This document shows positions 1 to 5,458 of a stretch of DNA of 5,458 bases, in pieces (the stretch's first letter is position 1; each line of letters starts with the position of its first letter). The notes beneath the pieces are model-generated. The model saw nothing but the letters and a program-made list of their open reading frames with translations. It searched no databases and was not told where the DNA came from. The position numbers and the translations under genes were made by a program. Origin of the DNA: Pelagibacteraceae bacterium (GTDB lineage: Bacteria > Pseudomonadota > Alphaproteobacteria > Pelagibacterales > Pelagibacteraceae); the NCBI GenBank assembly GCA_008638025.1, contig VTPF01000052.1, forward strand, positions 1 through 5,458. Reading direction: 5' to 3'.

Positions 1-22
1 TTTTTTTTTTTTTAAAAAAAAA
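1..22. repeat. T13-A9 homopolymer tract inside acpS
   Basis: Thirteen T followed by nine A on the plus strand. Read in the acpS direction this is nine T then thirteen A, encoding the end of a Tyr codon, then Phe-Phe-Leu-Lys-Lys-Lys-Lys. The frame is kept as written, but such runs are prone to sequencing error, replication slippage and transcriptional slippage. Its left limit is the window edge, so the T run may be longer. Confidence 0.85.
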
Positions 23-288
23 TAAGGCTTGCCTGAAGAGTGACTTAACACTTCTATATCTAAAAAGGAAAGATTTTTTCCAAAACCGGTACCCAAAGCT
101 TTTGAAAAGGCTTCCTTTGCAGCAAAACGCATTGCAATTTTAGAATCTTGATTTAATTTTAAATTATTGAGAATTAAAAGCTCTTTTTTTGTAAATATTT
201 TTTTTAAAAAAGATTGTTTATTTTTTTTACATATTTTTTCTATTCTTTTAATATTTACAATATCAGTTCCTATACCAATGATTTTCAT
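1..288 (-). CDS. acpS: Holo-[acyl-carrier-protein] synthase, 3' end cut by window edge
   Basis: Transfers the 4'-phosphopantetheine arm from coenzyme A to a serine of apo-acyl carrier protein, activating it for fatty acid synthesis; cytoplasmic and Mg-dependent. The 96 codons visible start with IIGIGTDIVNIKRIE (residues 3-17), where D9 is the expected metal ligand. RFAAKEAFSKALGTG follows at 54-68, where E59 is the second metal ligand and K58 sits in the CoA-binding helix. SGKPY at 85-89 is the usual late motif. The family is about 120-135 residues, so roughly the last 30 are outside the window. The ATG (288-286) directly abuts the pdxJ stop codon, and no clear Shine-Dalgarno sequence precedes it, so translational coupling is likely. 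The last visible codons fall in a long T/A homopolymer (1-22) but stay in frame. Identification is firm. Confidence 0.95.
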   Translation of the reverse strand, partial: MKIIGIGTDIVNIKRIEKICKKNKQSFLKKIFTKKELLILNNLKLNQDSKIAMRFAAKEAFSKALGTGFGKNLSFLDIEVLSHSSGKPYFFLKKKK

Positions 289-1023
289 TTAATTCTTAAT
301 TATTTTAATAAATTTTTCTACAACTGGTTTGAGACCGTAAAAAATAGAATCTGATATAATAAAATGACCAATATTAAATTCTTTAATTTCTTTAATTTTT
401 TTTAAATTTTTAGCACTTAAATAATTAAGTCCATGACCACAGTGAATGCCAAAATTGTTCTTAGTAGCAAACTTAGCTACCTTTTTAATTTTATTAAATT
501 CATACAATGCTTTTTTTTTATTACTTTTCTCTAAAATTTTACAATAGGTTCCTGTGTGTAATTCAATATTATTTGCGTTTAATTTTATTGCTTGCTTTAT
601 ATTTTTTAAATTGGGGTCAATAAATAAAGAAACTTTGATATTATACGATTGAAGTTTTTGAATATTTTTTTTTAAATATTTGAAATTATTAAATAAATTT
701 AATCCTCCTTCTGTAGTTAATTCTTTTCTATTCTCGGGAACAATGCATACAAAAGCTGGCCTGATTTTAATTGCAAAATTTATCATTTTTCTTGTCAATG
801 CCATTTCCAAATTAAGTGGTTTCTTTAGAATCTTTTTTAATTCAACTACATCAGAGGGCTTAATGTGTCTCTGATCCTCACGAAGGTGAACTGTAATGGA
901 ATCAGCTCCCGCTTCTATACATTCTAAAGCAGCTTTTTTAATTGAAGGGTGCATTCCTCCTCTAGCATTTCTAATTGTAGCAACATGATCAATATTAACC
1001 CCCAGTCTATATGATGTATTCAT
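289..1023 (-). CDS. pdxJ: Pyridoxine 5'-phosphate synthase
   Basis: Condenses 1-deoxy-D-xylulose 5-phosphate with 3-amino-2-oxopropyl phosphate to form pyridoxine 5'-phosphate, the ring-closing step of the DXP-dependent vitamin B6 pathway; a cytoplasmic TIM barrel. The 244 residues match the family length. Visible motifs in order are LGVNIDHVATIRNARGG (7-23), ITVHLREDQRHI (43-54, with H46, R48 and H53 in the catalytic loop), LNLEMA (70-75, catalytic E73), VPENRKELTTEGGLNL (95-110), HCGHGLN (194-200, catalytic H197) and FNIGHFIISDSIFYGL (216-231, phosphate-binding end of the barrel). All expected catalytic residues are present. The start ATG shares one base with the pyrE stop (TAATG), a classical coupling arrangement, and the TAA stop touches the acpS start. 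Lysine and asparagine enrichment in surface helices fits the AT-rich genome. Confidence 0.97.
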   Translation of the reverse strand: MNTSYRLGVNIDHVATIRNARGGMHPSIKKAALECIEAGADSITVHLREDQRHIKPSDVVELKKILKKPLNLEMALTRKMINFAIKIRPAFVCIVPENRKELTTEGGLNLFNNFKYLKKNIQKLQSYNIKVSLFIDPNLKNIKQAIKLNANNIELHTGTYCKILEKSNKKKALYEFNKIKKVAKFATKNNFGIHCGHGLNYLSAKNLKKIKEIKEFNIGHFIISDSIFYGLKPVVEKFIKIIKN

Positions 1024-1607
1024 TATAAAATTTGTCGACTGCCTGGTTTTGTAGGAGATATATTTTTTAACTGACTTGGTAAATTATCTGGTGAATATGT
1101 AGGAATATCTAATTCAATTTGTGATATGATTTTATCTTTTATTAATGATTTTCCAGATGATCGATCGATAATACAAGCAAAGCCAGAAACAGAACCTCCA
1201 TTATCTTTTAAACATTTCGCGCATTCTAAAGTGGATTTCCCTGTGGTAATTACATCTTCAACAATTAAAATATTTTTAAAATTGCTTGGATCAAAACCTC
1301 TTCTTATAGTGAATTGACCATCTACTCTTTCTGTAAAAAAACTTGGAACATTCATGTGTCTAGCGACTTCGTATCCAGCTAAAATACCACCTAGCGCTGG
1401 TGATACTATTGCATCACAAGAAATATTTGAAAGTTTTATTTTTTCTGCTAGGGATTTGCAAATTATCTCCGCTTTTTTAGGAAACATCAACAGCTTTGCA
1501 CATTGAATATATTTTTCACTTCTAAGTCCTGAAGAGAGTATAAAATGACCCTCTAATAATGCTCCAGTTTCTTTTAATAGACTGGTAGTTGTTTTGTCAT
1601 CTATCAT
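1023..1607 (-). CDS. pyrE: Orotate phosphoribosyltransferase
   Basis: Converts orotate and PRPP to orotidine 5'-monophosphate and diphosphate, the fifth step of de novo pyrimidine synthesis; acts as a cytoplasmic dimer. The 194 residues carry GALLEGHFILSSGLRSEKYIQ (15-35), SPALGGILAGYEVAR (69-83), the flexible-loop region FFTERVDGQFTIRRGF (90-105), and the PRPP signature ILIVEDVITTGKST (113-126, with adjacent acidic E117-D118). The C-terminal KPGSRQ (187-192) is typical of the alphaproteobacterial form. In many relatives a CPLC-like cysteine pair precedes KPGSR; here the stretch reads PDNLPSQL without cysteines. It lies 7 bases downstream of rel and overlaps pdxJ by one base, so it is an internal operon gene. 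The ATG is preceded only by an A-rich stretch with a weak AAG, not a strong ribosome binding site. Confidence 0.96.
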   Translation of the reverse strand: MIDDKTTTSLLKETGALLEGHFILSSGLRSEKYIQCAKLLMFPKKAEIICKSLAEKIKLSNISCDAIVSPALGGILAGYEVARHMNVPSFFTERVDGQFTIRRGFDPSNFKNILIVEDVITTGKSTLECAKCLKDNGGSVSGFACIIDRSSGKSLIKDKIISQIELDIPTYSPDNLPSQLKNISPTKPGSRQIL

Positions 1608-1614
1608 TATCTTA

Positions 1615-3318
1615 TTATTTTTCTACTTTTCTATTTCTAATAATTTTAAAATTTAAAGATCGAGCTTTTAGCTCTGAAATTAAATTAGTAAAATCTTTTA
1701 AATTATTTATCTCAAGATCAAATATGAAGCTTAAAAAGTCTTCTTTTTTATCAACTAATTCTACGTTATAAATATTGCATTTATTTGCACCTATTAAACT
1801 ACATACATCACCTAAAGTACCAGCTCGATGACTTAATAGTACCCAAATACTACTTCTGTGAATTTTAGTTTCTTTATTAGCAGGCATTTTGTCGTGCCAA
1901 TATTTTCTTATAGAAGCCCTGGCTTTTCCGGTTTTAGAAAAAGATAGCCAGTGTAGAGATGGGGATTTTTTAGTTGATGTAACTATTTCAACTTGGTCAC
2001 CATTTGCTAATAGTGTTTGTAGTGGAAATTCTTTACCATTAATTTTAACTCCTATGCATGCGTCCCCAATATCGGAATGAACGGCATAAGCAAAATCAAT
2101 TGCCGTTGCTTTGGATGGCAATCTTATAACAGCACCTTTTGGTGTAAAGCAAAATACCTGATCTTGATAGAGTTGTAGTTTAGTATATTCCAAATAATGC
2201 TCTGGGTTTTCCCCGCTTTCTATAAGTTCCACCAAATCTTTTAACCAATTAAAATTTTGAACATGATCGTATGCAGTTTTTTCATTATCTTTATAAATCC
2301 AGTGAGATGCAATACCGCGTTCAGCAAAATCATGCATTTGTTGTGTTCTTAGTTGTATTTCAATTCTTTGATTAAAAGGTCCAATAACCGCTGTATGCAA
2401 AGAAGAATAGTTATTAGATTTTGGAGTAGAAATATAATCTTTAAATCTTCCAGGAATTGTTTTCCAAGACTGGTGTATAATACCCAGGGCTTTGTAACAG
2501 TCATCGACATTATCTAAAATAATTCTAAAACCAATAATATCTGTAATCTGTTCTAACGAAATTTTTTTTGTTTGAATTTTTTTCCAAATTGAAAAACAAG
2601 ATTTTTCTCTACTGGTAATCAAAAAATTAATACTTTTTGCTATTAATTTTTTTTCTAATTCAGTAGAAATTTCACGAAATAATTTTTGAGTATTTGGAAA
2701 AATTTTTTCCAATCTTTGTAAAATTAGTTGTCTAGCATCAAAATTTAAAACTTTAAAAGATAAATCTTCTAACTCGTCTCTAATATTATGCATACCCAAG
2801 CGCTCAGCTAGAGGCGCATATATTTCCATCGTTTCTTTTGCAATTCTAATCCTTCTATCATCAGAAATTATAGAATCGATAGTTCGCATATTATGAAGCC
2901 TATCAGCTAATTTTACTAGCAAAACTCTTATATCTTTTGAAGTAGCAAGAATAAGTTTTCTAAAATTTTCCGCAACTGAAAATTCTTTATTTTTATTTTC
3001 TAATCTAGATAATTTTGTGACACCATCAACCAATTCAGCAATTTCACTACCAAATCTTTTTTCTACTTCATCGTAAGTTGCAATTGTGTCTTCAATGGTG
3101 TCATGTAATAATGCGGTTGTTATTGTTGGCCCATCTAATTTTAATTCTGCAAGTATATTGGCGACTGCTAAAGGATGATTGATGTAAGGATCTCCAGAAT
3201 CTCTTTTTTGACGAGAATGAGCTTTTTCAGCAAAATCATAGGCATCTCTAATTTTTTGAACATCTAAAAAACTGTTATAACCTTTAATTTTAGTTATTAA
3301 TTGTTCTTGATTAAGCAT
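1615..3318 (-). CDS. Shortened bifunctional (p)ppGpp synthetase/hydrolase (Rel/SpoT family)
   Basis: Makes and degrades the alarmone (p)ppGpp in the stringent response. Numbered from the ATG at 3318 (567 residues), the hydrolase domain spans about 20-190 and holds H48, H72-D73 and E76-D77 (HDTIED), then KLADRLHNMRT with D139 and N143. The synthetase spans about 230-340 with R237 and K239, DIIGFR (260-265), the RFKD motif (291-294) that marks bifunctional Rel/SpoT rather than RelA, NNYSSLH (302-308) and EIQLRT (320-325). A TGS domain (about 386-448) ends in NGDQVEIVTS, and a C-terminal ACT domain lies at about 488-561. Only about 40 residues, including KARASIRKYW, join TGS and ACT, so most of the helical domain and the zinc-finger/RIS segment are absent; relatives are usually 700-750 residues. 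An upstream TTG at 3324 is in frame, but the ATG is preferred. The name rel, relA or spoT is a matter of convention. Confidence 0.95.
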   Translation of the reverse strand: MLNQEQLITKIKGYNSFLDVQKIRDAYDFAEKAHSRQKRDSGDPYINHPLAVANILAELKLDGPTITTALLHDTIEDTIATYDEVEKRFGSEIAELVDGVTKLSRLENKNKEFSVAENFRKLILATSKDIRVLLVKLADRLHNMRTIDSIISDDRRIRIAKETMEIYAPLAERLGMHNIRDELEDLSFKVLNFDARQLILQRLEKIFPNTQKLFREISTELEKKLIAKSINFLITSREKSCFSIWKKIQTKKISLEQITDIIGFRIILDNVDDCYKALGIIHQSWKTIPGRFKDYISTPKSNNYSSLHTAVIGPFNQRIEIQLRTQQMHDFAERGIASHWIYKDNEKTAYDHVQNFNWLKDLVELIESGENPEHYLEYTKLQLYQDQVFCFTPKGAVIRLPSKATAIDFAYAVHSDIGDACIGVKINGKEFPLQTLLANGDQVEIVTSTKKSPSLHWLSFSKTGKARASIRKYWHDKMPANKETKIHRSSIWVLLSHRAGTLGDVCSLIGANKCNIYNVELVDKKEDFLSFIFDLEINNLKDFTNLISELKARSLNFKIIRNRKVEK

Positions 3319-3338
3319 AAACAAACTATACCAAAAAA

Positions 3339-3842
3339 TTAAAGCTTGGTAATCTTATTATCTTTCAATCTACTTAGCTTATTGATTAAATAATTAATAG
3401 ATCTACTAGTTTTAGGACTTTTCCATAGTGGAGATATTTCAAGCAATGGCATAAGCACAAAAAGTCTTTTTTCTAAGTTTTCATGAGGCAGTTTAAGATT
3501 GTAAAATTTATTTTGAATATCTAATTTTAATAATTTAAAATCAATAATATCAATATCCAAAGTTCTTGGTGAATTTTTTTTAAGACGAAATCTTCCAAAT
3601 TTTTTTTCAATTTTTAAAATTATATTTAACAATTTAATTGGTGACACATTTCCTACACAAAGTGCAACAGAATTTATAAATTCAGGGTCTTTTGGATTTG
3701 GATATGCCTTGCTACGATAAAAAGAAGACTTCTTTTTTATAACCAGCCCACTTTTTTCCAATTCATAATAAGCTTTATTTATAATGAAAGTAGAATTTCC
3801 ATTTTTTGATTTTAAATTTGACCCAAATGCCAGATAAATCAT
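3339..3842 (-). CDS. folK: 2-amino-4-hydroxy-6-hydroxymethyldihydropteridine diphosphokinase (HPPK)
   Basis: Transfers diphosphate from ATP to 6-hydroxymethyl-7,8-dihydropterin, giving the substrate for dihydropteroate synthase in folate synthesis; a small cytoplasmic enzyme. The 167 residues match the family length. Visible are AFGSNLKSK (5-13, the usual LGSNLG start), SSFYRSKAYPNPKDPEFINSV (39-59, the substrate-binding loop followed by the F-N motif), KKFGRFR (80-86), SPRTLDIDII (91-100, with Mg ligands D96 and D98 and R93) and LKLPHENLEKRLFVLMPL (116-133, with H120 and R126). The ATG is 4 bases after the smpB stop and the gene ends 20 bases before rel. No other folate gene is in the window, so its place here is operonic rather than pathway-based. 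The glycine of the canonical GSNLG turn is replaced by lysine (GSNLK), which is a mild departure. Confidence 0.95.
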   Translation of the reverse strand: MIYLAFGSNLKSKNGNSTFIINKAYYELEKSGLVIKKKSSFYRSKAYPNPKDPEFINSVALCVGNVSPIKLLNIILKIEKKFGRFRLKKNSPRTLDIDIIDFKLLKLDIQNKFYNLKLPHENLEKRLFVLMPLLEISPLWKSPKTSRSINYLINKLSRLKDNKITKL

Positions 3843-3846
3843 TTAA

Positions 3847-4320
3847 TTAACTTGTTTTTCTGAAAACCCTAGCTTTTTCTCTATTCCAATCTCTATTTTT
3901 TTTAGTTTCTCTTTTATCATGATTTTTTTTTCCTTTGGCTAGAGCAATAAGAATTTTAGCAATTCCTTTTTTATTAAAATAAATTTTTAAAGGTACTATG
4001 CTATAACCATCTCTATTAACTTTACCGATTAATTTGTTAATTTCTTTTTTTTTTAGCAAAAGCTTTCGTAACCTGCGTGGTTCGTGATTGTTATAACTTG
4101 ATTGAGAATATGTAGGAATATAAGAATTGTTTAAAAAAATTTCACCGGCCTGATCAACGGCATATGATTCTGCAATATTTGCCTTTCCCAGTCTTAATGA
4201 TTTAACTTCCGGACCTAATAATTCGATTCCAGCTTCATAAGTATCTTCAAAAAAATAATTAAAACTAGCTTTTCTGTTTTGACAAACTACGTTGTCGACA
4301 GATTTTTTATTTTCTACCAT
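3847..4320 (-). CDS. smpB: SsrA-binding protein, trans-translation factor
   Basis: Binds tmRNA and carries it to ribosomes stalled on broken messages, enabling trans-translation and tagging of the incomplete peptide. The 157 residues match the family. Landmarks are [19 protein letters not shown] (15-33), [20 protein letters not shown] (34-53, core tmRNA-binding strand region), [13 protein letters not shown] (77-89), [14 protein letters not shown] (106-119), and the basic C-terminal tail GKKNHDKRE (130-138) followed by [15 protein letters not shown] (140-154), which inserts in the mRNA channel. The widespread GTEVKSLR is GPEVKSLR here. The ATG directly abuts the dapA stop (TAAATG), with no Shine-Dalgarno sequence visible, so coupled re-initiation is likely. 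The tmRNA gene (ssrA) is not in the window. A dapA-smpB pair is common in Alphaproteobacteria. Confidence 0.97.
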   Translation of the reverse strand: MVENKKSVDNVVCQNRKASFNYFFEDTYEAGIELLGPEVKSLRLGKANIAESYAVDQAGEIFLNNSYIPTYSQSSYNNHEPRRLRKLLLKKKEINKLIGKVNRDGYSIVPLKIYFNKKGIAKILIALAKGKKNHDKRETKKNRDWNREKARVFRKTS

Positions 4321-5193
4321 TTATATAATAGATAATTGCTCTAAAACTTTTCTAATTTTTTCTTTTGAAATTTCTGATGCAGTAACTAAAGGAAGCCTGA
4401 CTTCATCGTTCATTAATTTCATTAAAGATAAAGAATATTTTGCTGGTACTGGGTTACTTTCAACAAATAAAATATTATGTAAATCAAAAAGCTGATCAAA
4501 AATTTTTTTTGCTTCATCAAAATTACCACTTAAAGATAATTTTTGAAATTTTGAACACAGGTTAGGAGCGACATTAGCTGAAACAGATATACAGCCCGAC
4601 CCTCCTCTTTTATTAAATTCATGTGCATTCTCATCATTTCCAGTAAGCATTAGAAAATCTTTTCCCATTGCTTTTAAATGAGCGTCAACTCGATTTAAAT
4701 CTCCTGTTGCATCTTTTACACCAATAATATTTTTAAGCTCATAAAGACGACTCATTGTATCAACACTCATATCAATGACGCATCTACCTGGAATATTATA
4801 AATTATAATTGGTATGCCACAGCTATCATTTATGGCTTTATAATGCTGATACAAACCTTCCTGAGTGGGTTTGTTATAATACGGTGTAACTACTAATGCC
4901 GCATCAGCTTTTGCATTTTCAGCATATTTGGTTAATTCAATAGCTTCTTTTGTAGAATTCGAACCTGTACCTGCAATTACGGGAACTCTGCCTTTTGAAA
5001 TTTTAACAGCAATATCAATAATTTTTTTATGCTCAAAATACTCTAAAGTTGGAGATTCGCCAGTTGTACCACCAGGTACTATACCTGCTGATCCCTGCAA
5101 AATCTGAAACTCAACAAAATTTTCATAACTTTCCACATCTAAATTACCATTCTTGAATGGCGTAACTAGAGCTGTAATAGAACCTTTAAACAT
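4321..5193 (-). CDS. dapA: 4-hydroxy-tetrahydrodipicolinate synthase
   Basis: Condenses pyruvate with aspartate semialdehyde, the first committed step to diaminopimelate and lysine; normally a tetrameric cytoplasmic TIM barrel. Numbered from the ATG at 5193, the 290 residues contain GSITALVTPF (4-13), GGTTGESPTL (41-50, with T43-T44), TPYYNKP (103-109, Y106), IIYNIPGR (130-137, with Y132 and R137), GVKDATGD (158-165, K160 as the Schiff-base lysine) and FVESNPVPAKYSL (243-255). Each catalytic residue is offset by one from E. coli (K161, Y133, R138). By the same offset the allosteric lysine-site positions read P48, Y52, H55, N79, E83 and Y105. The H at 55 is the state associated with lysine-sensitive enzymes, though H53 of E. 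coli is replaced by Y. An in-frame GTG at 5199 could add two residues, but family alignment (MFKGSITALVTPF) favours the ATG. First gene of the minus-strand run. Confidence 0.97.
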   Translation of the reverse strand: MFKGSITALVTPFKNGNLDVESYENFVEFQILQGSAGIVPGGTTGESPTLEYFEHKKIIDIAVKISKGRVPVIAGTGSNSTKEAIELTKYAENAKADAALVVTPYYNKPTQEGLYQHYKAINDSCGIPIIIYNIPGRCVIDMSVDTMSRLYELKNIIGVKDATGDLNRVDAHLKAMGKDFLMLTGNDENAHEFNKRGGSGCISVSANVAPNLCSKFQKLSLSGNFDEAKKIFDQLFDLHNILFVESNPVPAKYSLSLMKLMNDEVRLPLVTASEISKEKIRKVLEQLSII

Positions 5194-5205
5194 AAGCACT
5201 TATTG

Positions 5206-5211
5206 TATAAT
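5206..5211 (+). promoter_or_regulatory. Candidate -10 box for the gene starting at 5256
   Basis: A perfect TATAAT, preceded directly by TTG, sits 44 bases before the ATG at 5256 and would give a leader of about 38 bases. No good -35 match is visible at the expected distance, where the sequence is inside the start of dapA. A second box-like TATAAC at 5222-5227 follows 16 bases later within a repeat of TGTATAA and is an alternative. In such AT-rich DNA, chance matches are frequent. Confidence 0.35.
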
Positions 5212-5219
5212 TATGCACC

Positions 5220-5228
5220 TGTATAACA
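5220..5228 (-). promoter_or_regulatory. Candidate extended -10 element for the dapA operon
   Basis: Read on the minus strand this is TGTTATACA, which fits the extended form TG-n-TATAxx. It would place transcription start near 5213, about 20 bases before the dapA ATG at 5193. A weak -35-like TTATTA lies 16 bases upstream (5247-5242). As the only sizeable gap upstream of the seven-gene run, 5194-5255 is the most likely site of its promoter; which box is used is uncertain. Confidence 0.3.
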
Positions 5229-5255
5229 TAAAAAAATAAATTAATAACCATATTA

Positions 5256-5458
5256 ATGAAACAAATCCAAATAATAGTAACTGGAATAGGGATAATATTA
5301 ATATTATTCTCTTCTGAATTTGTTAATGCAAAATTAATTTCTCCAAAAGAAAAGCCATCAAATCTTAACTACCAAAGTAAAGAAGAAAAAACAATTCAAA
5401 CAAAGGTTAAAGAAAAAAAAATAGAAATTAGCACCAAAAATCAAAAGTTAAATGTAGA
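5256..5458 (+). CDS. Exported protein, 5' end only; possibly soluble lytic transglycosylase
   Basis: An open frame of 67 complete codons runs off the right edge. The product begins MKQIQIIVTGIGIILILFSS (1-20), a positively charged start and hydrophobic core, followed by EFVNA (21-25). A signal peptidase I site is therefore expected after A25, and the lack of a lipobox cysteine argues against a lipoprotein. Residues after the cleavage site are hydrophilic and very lysine/glutamate-rich (for example KEEKTIQTKVKEKKIEIS around 44-61), looking like a disordered linker before a folded domain that is not in view. No catalytic motif is visible. In many Alphaproteobacteria a soluble lytic murein transglycosylase gene is divergent from dapA, so slt is the best guess, by synteny alone. 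No Shine-Dalgarno sequence precedes the ATG. The coding call is fairly secure; the function is not. Confidence 0.7.
   Translation, partial: MKQIQIIVTGIGIILILFSSEFVNAKLISPKEKPSNLNYQSKEEKTIQTKVKEKKIEISTKNQKLNV

Noticed and set aside
680..874. Plus-strand open frame of 64 codons
   Set aside because: Lies wholly opposite pdxJ, which has full family motifs; the product resembles no family and has no ribosome binding site.
1126..1317. Plus-strand open frame of 63 codons
   Set aside because: Antisense to the conserved PRPP-binding region of pyrE; an ordinary shadow frame.
1589..2080. Two plus-strand open frames (1589-1771 and 1889-2080)
   Set aside because: Both are antisense to the rel gene (the first also overlaps the pyrE start), with no recognisable protein features.
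3319..3324. TTG start for rel at 3324, adding two residues
   Set aside because: The ATG at 3318 is in frame and closer to the expected start; neither has a good ribosome binding site, and ATG is preferred by default.
3319..3338. Terminator between folK and rel
   Set aside because: The 20-base gap contains an A/T run but no inverted repeat able to form a hairpin.
4292..4495. Plus-strand open frame of 67 codons across the smpB/dapA junction
   Set aside because: Opposite two certain genes; no motif, start signal or independent support.
5194..5255. Lysine riboswitch upstream of dapA
   Set aside because: The whole intergenic region is 62 bases, far shorter than the roughly 170-base lysine aptamer, and no stable GC-containing stems are visible.
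1..5458. Mobile element, CRISPR array, toxin-antitoxin pair or defence system
   Set aside because: No terminal repeats, spaced direct repeats, transposase, integrase or nuclease motifs were seen; all complete genes are core housekeeping genes in expected alphaproteobacterial company.

Overview
The window looks like a core-genome segment from a streamlined, very AT-rich alphaproteobacterium, most likely of the SAR11 clade (Pelagibacterales). Three observations support this. The gene order dapA - smpB - folK - rel - pyrE - pdxJ - acpS contains the rel-pyrE-pdxJ-acpS block typical of Alphaproteobacteria. Base composition is strongly A+T, with lysine-, asparagine- and isoleucine-rich proteins. 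Spacing between genes is almost nil. The lineage is inferred from these features; no database search was possible.

Layout. From 5193 down to 1, everything lies on the minus strand as one tight run of seven genes. In transcription order they are dapA (4-hydroxy-tetrahydrodipicolinate synthase), smpB (trans-translation factor), folK (HPPK, folate synthesis), a shortened bifunctional rel/spoT gene ((p)ppGpp), pyrE (orotate phosphoribosyltransferase), pdxJ (pyridoxine 5'-phosphate synthase) and acpS (holo-ACP synthase, cut by the left edge). Gaps between consecutive genes are 0, 4, 20, 7, -1 and 0 bases, and all six complete genes end in TAA. No terminator-like hairpin separates them, so they are probably one transcript. 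A 62-base intergenic stretch (5194-5255) separates dapA from a divergent plus-strand gene that starts at 5256 and runs off the right edge. It encodes a protein with a clear signal peptide and, by synteny only, may be a soluble lytic transglycosylase.

The genes do not form one pathway. They are a housekeeping cluster joining lysine/cell-wall, folate, pyrimidine, vitamin B6 and lipid-carrier biosynthesis with ribosome rescue and the stringent response. The most notable point is the architecture of the Rel protein. Its hydrolase, synthetase, TGS and ACT parts are present, but most of the helical domain and the whole zinc-finger/RIS region between TGS and ACT are missing. I see no mobile element, CRISPR array, RNA gene or undescribed multi-gene system.
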